DNA of 15,531 nt from JBOGIG01 sp050742455 (GTDB lineage: Bacteria; Actinomycetota; Acidimicrobiia; Acidimicrobiales; JBOGIG01): contig JBOGIG010000062.1 in the NCBI GenBank assembly GCA_050742455.1, forward strand, positions 1 to 15,531, in the 5' to 3' direction. The notes beneath the pieces were generated by a model, which had not been told where the DNA came from, made no database searches, and saw only the letters and a list, made by a program, of their open reading frames with translations. Made by a program: the position numbers and the translations under genes. This document shows, one piece after another, positions 14,456 through 15,531 of the stretch (position 1 is the first letter of the stretch; the number at the start of each line of letters is the position of its first letter).

Positions 14456-14482
14456 AGGATACGCCCCCGGGGCCGGTAACCT
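14456..14482. promoter_or_regulatory. back-to-back -10 elements for DUF512/der (-) and ispH (+)
   Basis: In the 41-base divergent gap, TATCCT on the minus strand (14461-14456) ends 6 bases before the DUF512 ATG. TAACCT on the plus strand (14477-14482) ends 8 bases before the ispH GTG. Both fit the actinobacterial TAnnnT -10 of leaderless transcripts and neither gene has a clear Shine-Dalgarno. -35 boxes are weak and would overlap in the GC-rich centre. Confidence 0.5.
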
Positions 14483-14490
14483 GAAACGAA

Positions 14491-15528
14491 GTGAATGTAG
14501 ACAGGGTGCTTTTGGCCCAGCCCAGGGGATTCTGTGCCGGCGTGGAGATGGCCATCAAGGCTCTGGGCTGGATGGTAAGGATCTTCGAGCCTCCCGTTTA
14601 CTGCTACCACGAGATCGTTCACAACCAGTTGGTGGTCGAGCGATTCCGTGCGCTGGGAGTCATCTTCGTCGACGACGTCACTACCGTGCCCGACGGGGCC
14701 CCCCTGATGCTGTCGGCCCACGGTTCTGCCCCCGAGGTGGTCGTTCAGGCCCGATCGGGCGCTCGGGTGGTTGTCAATGCCGTCTGCCCCTTGGTGACCA
14801 AGGTCCATCACGAAGTCAAGGTTCGGGCCAACAAAGGCTACGACATCATCTACGTGGGACATCAGGGCCACGAGGAGGCCGTCGGCACCATGGCCGTTCA
14901 GCCGGAGGCAGTGAGCCTGGTCGAAACGAGCTCCGATGTCGACGCCTTGGTGCCGACCGGACGGCCGGTGGCCCTACTCGCCCAGACCACGCTTAGCCAC
15001 GACGAATGGCGGGGCGTGATGGAGCACGCCCAGTCGCGTTTTCCCGATCTATGGATGCCGGGACGGTCCGATCTGTGCTTTGCCACGACCAATCGCCAGA
15101 TCGCCCTGCGCAATATCGCAGGCCAGGCCGACGCCGTGGTGGTAATCGGTTCGGAGAATTCATCCAACACCGTGGCGTTGACCAAGGTGGCAAGAGCCGC
15201 CGGCGTGAGTCGCATTCACCGGGTCAACCGGGCCGACGAGCTACCCGACGATCTGGACGGCACGGTGGCGGTAACCGCCGGGGCGTCGGCCCCCGAGGAA
15301 CTGGTGCGCGAGGTTCTGGACCGCCTGGCGCCACGCCTGGGGGCCACCGTCGTCGACGACATATTCGAGGACGAGTACTTCCCCCCCCCTCCCGAGCTGA
15401 GAGACCTGCTCAAGGCCGTGGCCGCGGTGGCGGCCCTCAGCGTGGGAGGCCCGAGCCAGGCCGACTCAGGGTTGGATGCCGATCGCAGCACTGCCGCCAG
15501 CGACGTGCTCGACGAACTGACCGCTTAA
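14491..15528 (+). CDS. ispH: 4-hydroxy-3-methylbut-2-enyl diphosphate reductase (IspH/LytB)
   Basis: Catalyses the last step of the MEP isoprenoid pathway, reducing HMBPP to IPP and DMAPP with a 4Fe-4S cluster. The three cluster cysteines are Cys15 (PRGFCAGV), Cys99 (NAVCPLVTKVH) and Cys196 (SDLCFATTNRQ), matching E. coli Cys12/96/197. Substrate-site motifs are also present: YCYHEIVHN, SAHGSAP, YVGHQGHEEAVGT with the proton-donor Glu, TTLSHDEW, and GSENSSNT. It has 345 residues against about 316 in E. coli, because the C terminus carries a tail of about 45 residues (Pro-rich PPPPELRD, then Ala/Ser/Asp-rich) of no known function. The start is GTG, probably leaderless. It ends 3 bases before the window end. 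Soluble, cytosolic; the call is firm. Confidence 0.98.
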   Translation: MNVDRVLLAQPRGFCAGVEMAIKALGWMVRIFEPPVYCYHEIVHNQLVVERFRALGVIFVDDVTTVPDGAPLMLSAHGSAPEVVVQARSGARVVVNAVCPLVTKVHHEVKVRANKGYDIIYVGHQGHEEAVGTMAVQPEAVSLVETSSDVDALVPTGRPVALLAQTTLSHDEWRGVMEHAQSRFPDLWMPGRSDLCFATTNRQIALRNIAGQADAVVVIGSENSSNTVALTKVARAAGVSRIHRVNRADELPDDLDGTVAVTAGASAPEELVREVLDRLAPRLGATVVDDIFEDEYFPPPPELRDLLKAVAAVAALSVGGPSQADSGLDADRSTAASDVLDELTA

Positions 15529-15531
15529 GGG

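Noticed and set aside
1..15531. CRISPR array, insertion sequence or rRNA genes
   Set aside because: No spaced direct repeats, transposase motifs, terminal inverted repeats or rRNA sequence were seen on either strand.

Overview
The window is GC-rich bacterial chromosome from a high-GC Gram-positive, most likely an actinobacterium. I lean towards an Acidimicrobiia-type lineage, but sequence reading alone cannot fix this. Supporting points are the strong GC bias at third positions, GTG starts, several start codons placed 6-9 bases after a TAnnnT or GGGTA-type -10 (leaderless style), and a GH65 phosphorylase / beta-phosphoglucomutase pair like the one known from mycobacteria (Rv3401/Rv3400).

Layout. 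Bases 1-531 are the 3' end of a SpoIIE/PP2C-type phosphatase gene (+), which meets the Lon protease gene (-, 541-2904) tail to tail. A limonene-epoxide-hydrolase-family gene (+, 3035-3409) follows, diverging from lon. Bases 3473-5538 form the most unusual part. An intact tRNA-Pro(GGG) lies on the minus strand (5461-5538). A degraded copy of its 3' half, from anticodon loop to CCA, lies about 2 kb downstream of the tRNA 3' end in the same orientation (3473-3526). Between the two copies are a secreted protein of unknown function (3542-4831, -) and a frameshifted VapC-like PIN toxin (5037-5416, +). This looks like the remnant of an element that integrated into the tRNA gene.

From 5750 a STAS anti-anti-sigma gene (+) sits behind a possible SigF/SigB-type promoter and overlaps tail to tail with a minus-strand block. 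In transcription order that block runs: a zinc-ribbon membrane protein (10435-10238), beta-phosphoglucomutase (10200-9412), GH65 disaccharide phosphorylase (9380-7020) and a second HAD phosphatase (6992-6249). Upstream of it on the same strand lie a DUF512 radical-SAM-like protein (14449-13007), the ribosome-assembly GTPase der (13010-11676, translationally coupled to DUF512 by a GTGA overlap), and a membrane-anchored SpoIIE phosphatase (11632-10502). ispH (+, 14491-15528) diverges from the DUF512 gene across a 41-base gap.

How the genes fit together. GH65 plus beta-PGM form a complete route from a disaccharide to beta-glucose-1-phosphate and on to glucose-6-phosphate. The two SpoIIE phosphatases and the STAS protein are the phosphatase and antagonist arms of partner-switching control of a stress sigma factor; no anti-sigma kinase is present here. 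lon, der and ispH are housekeeping genes for protein quality control, 50S assembly and isoprenoid synthesis by the MEP pathway. No CRISPR array, insertion sequence, integrase or rRNA was seen.
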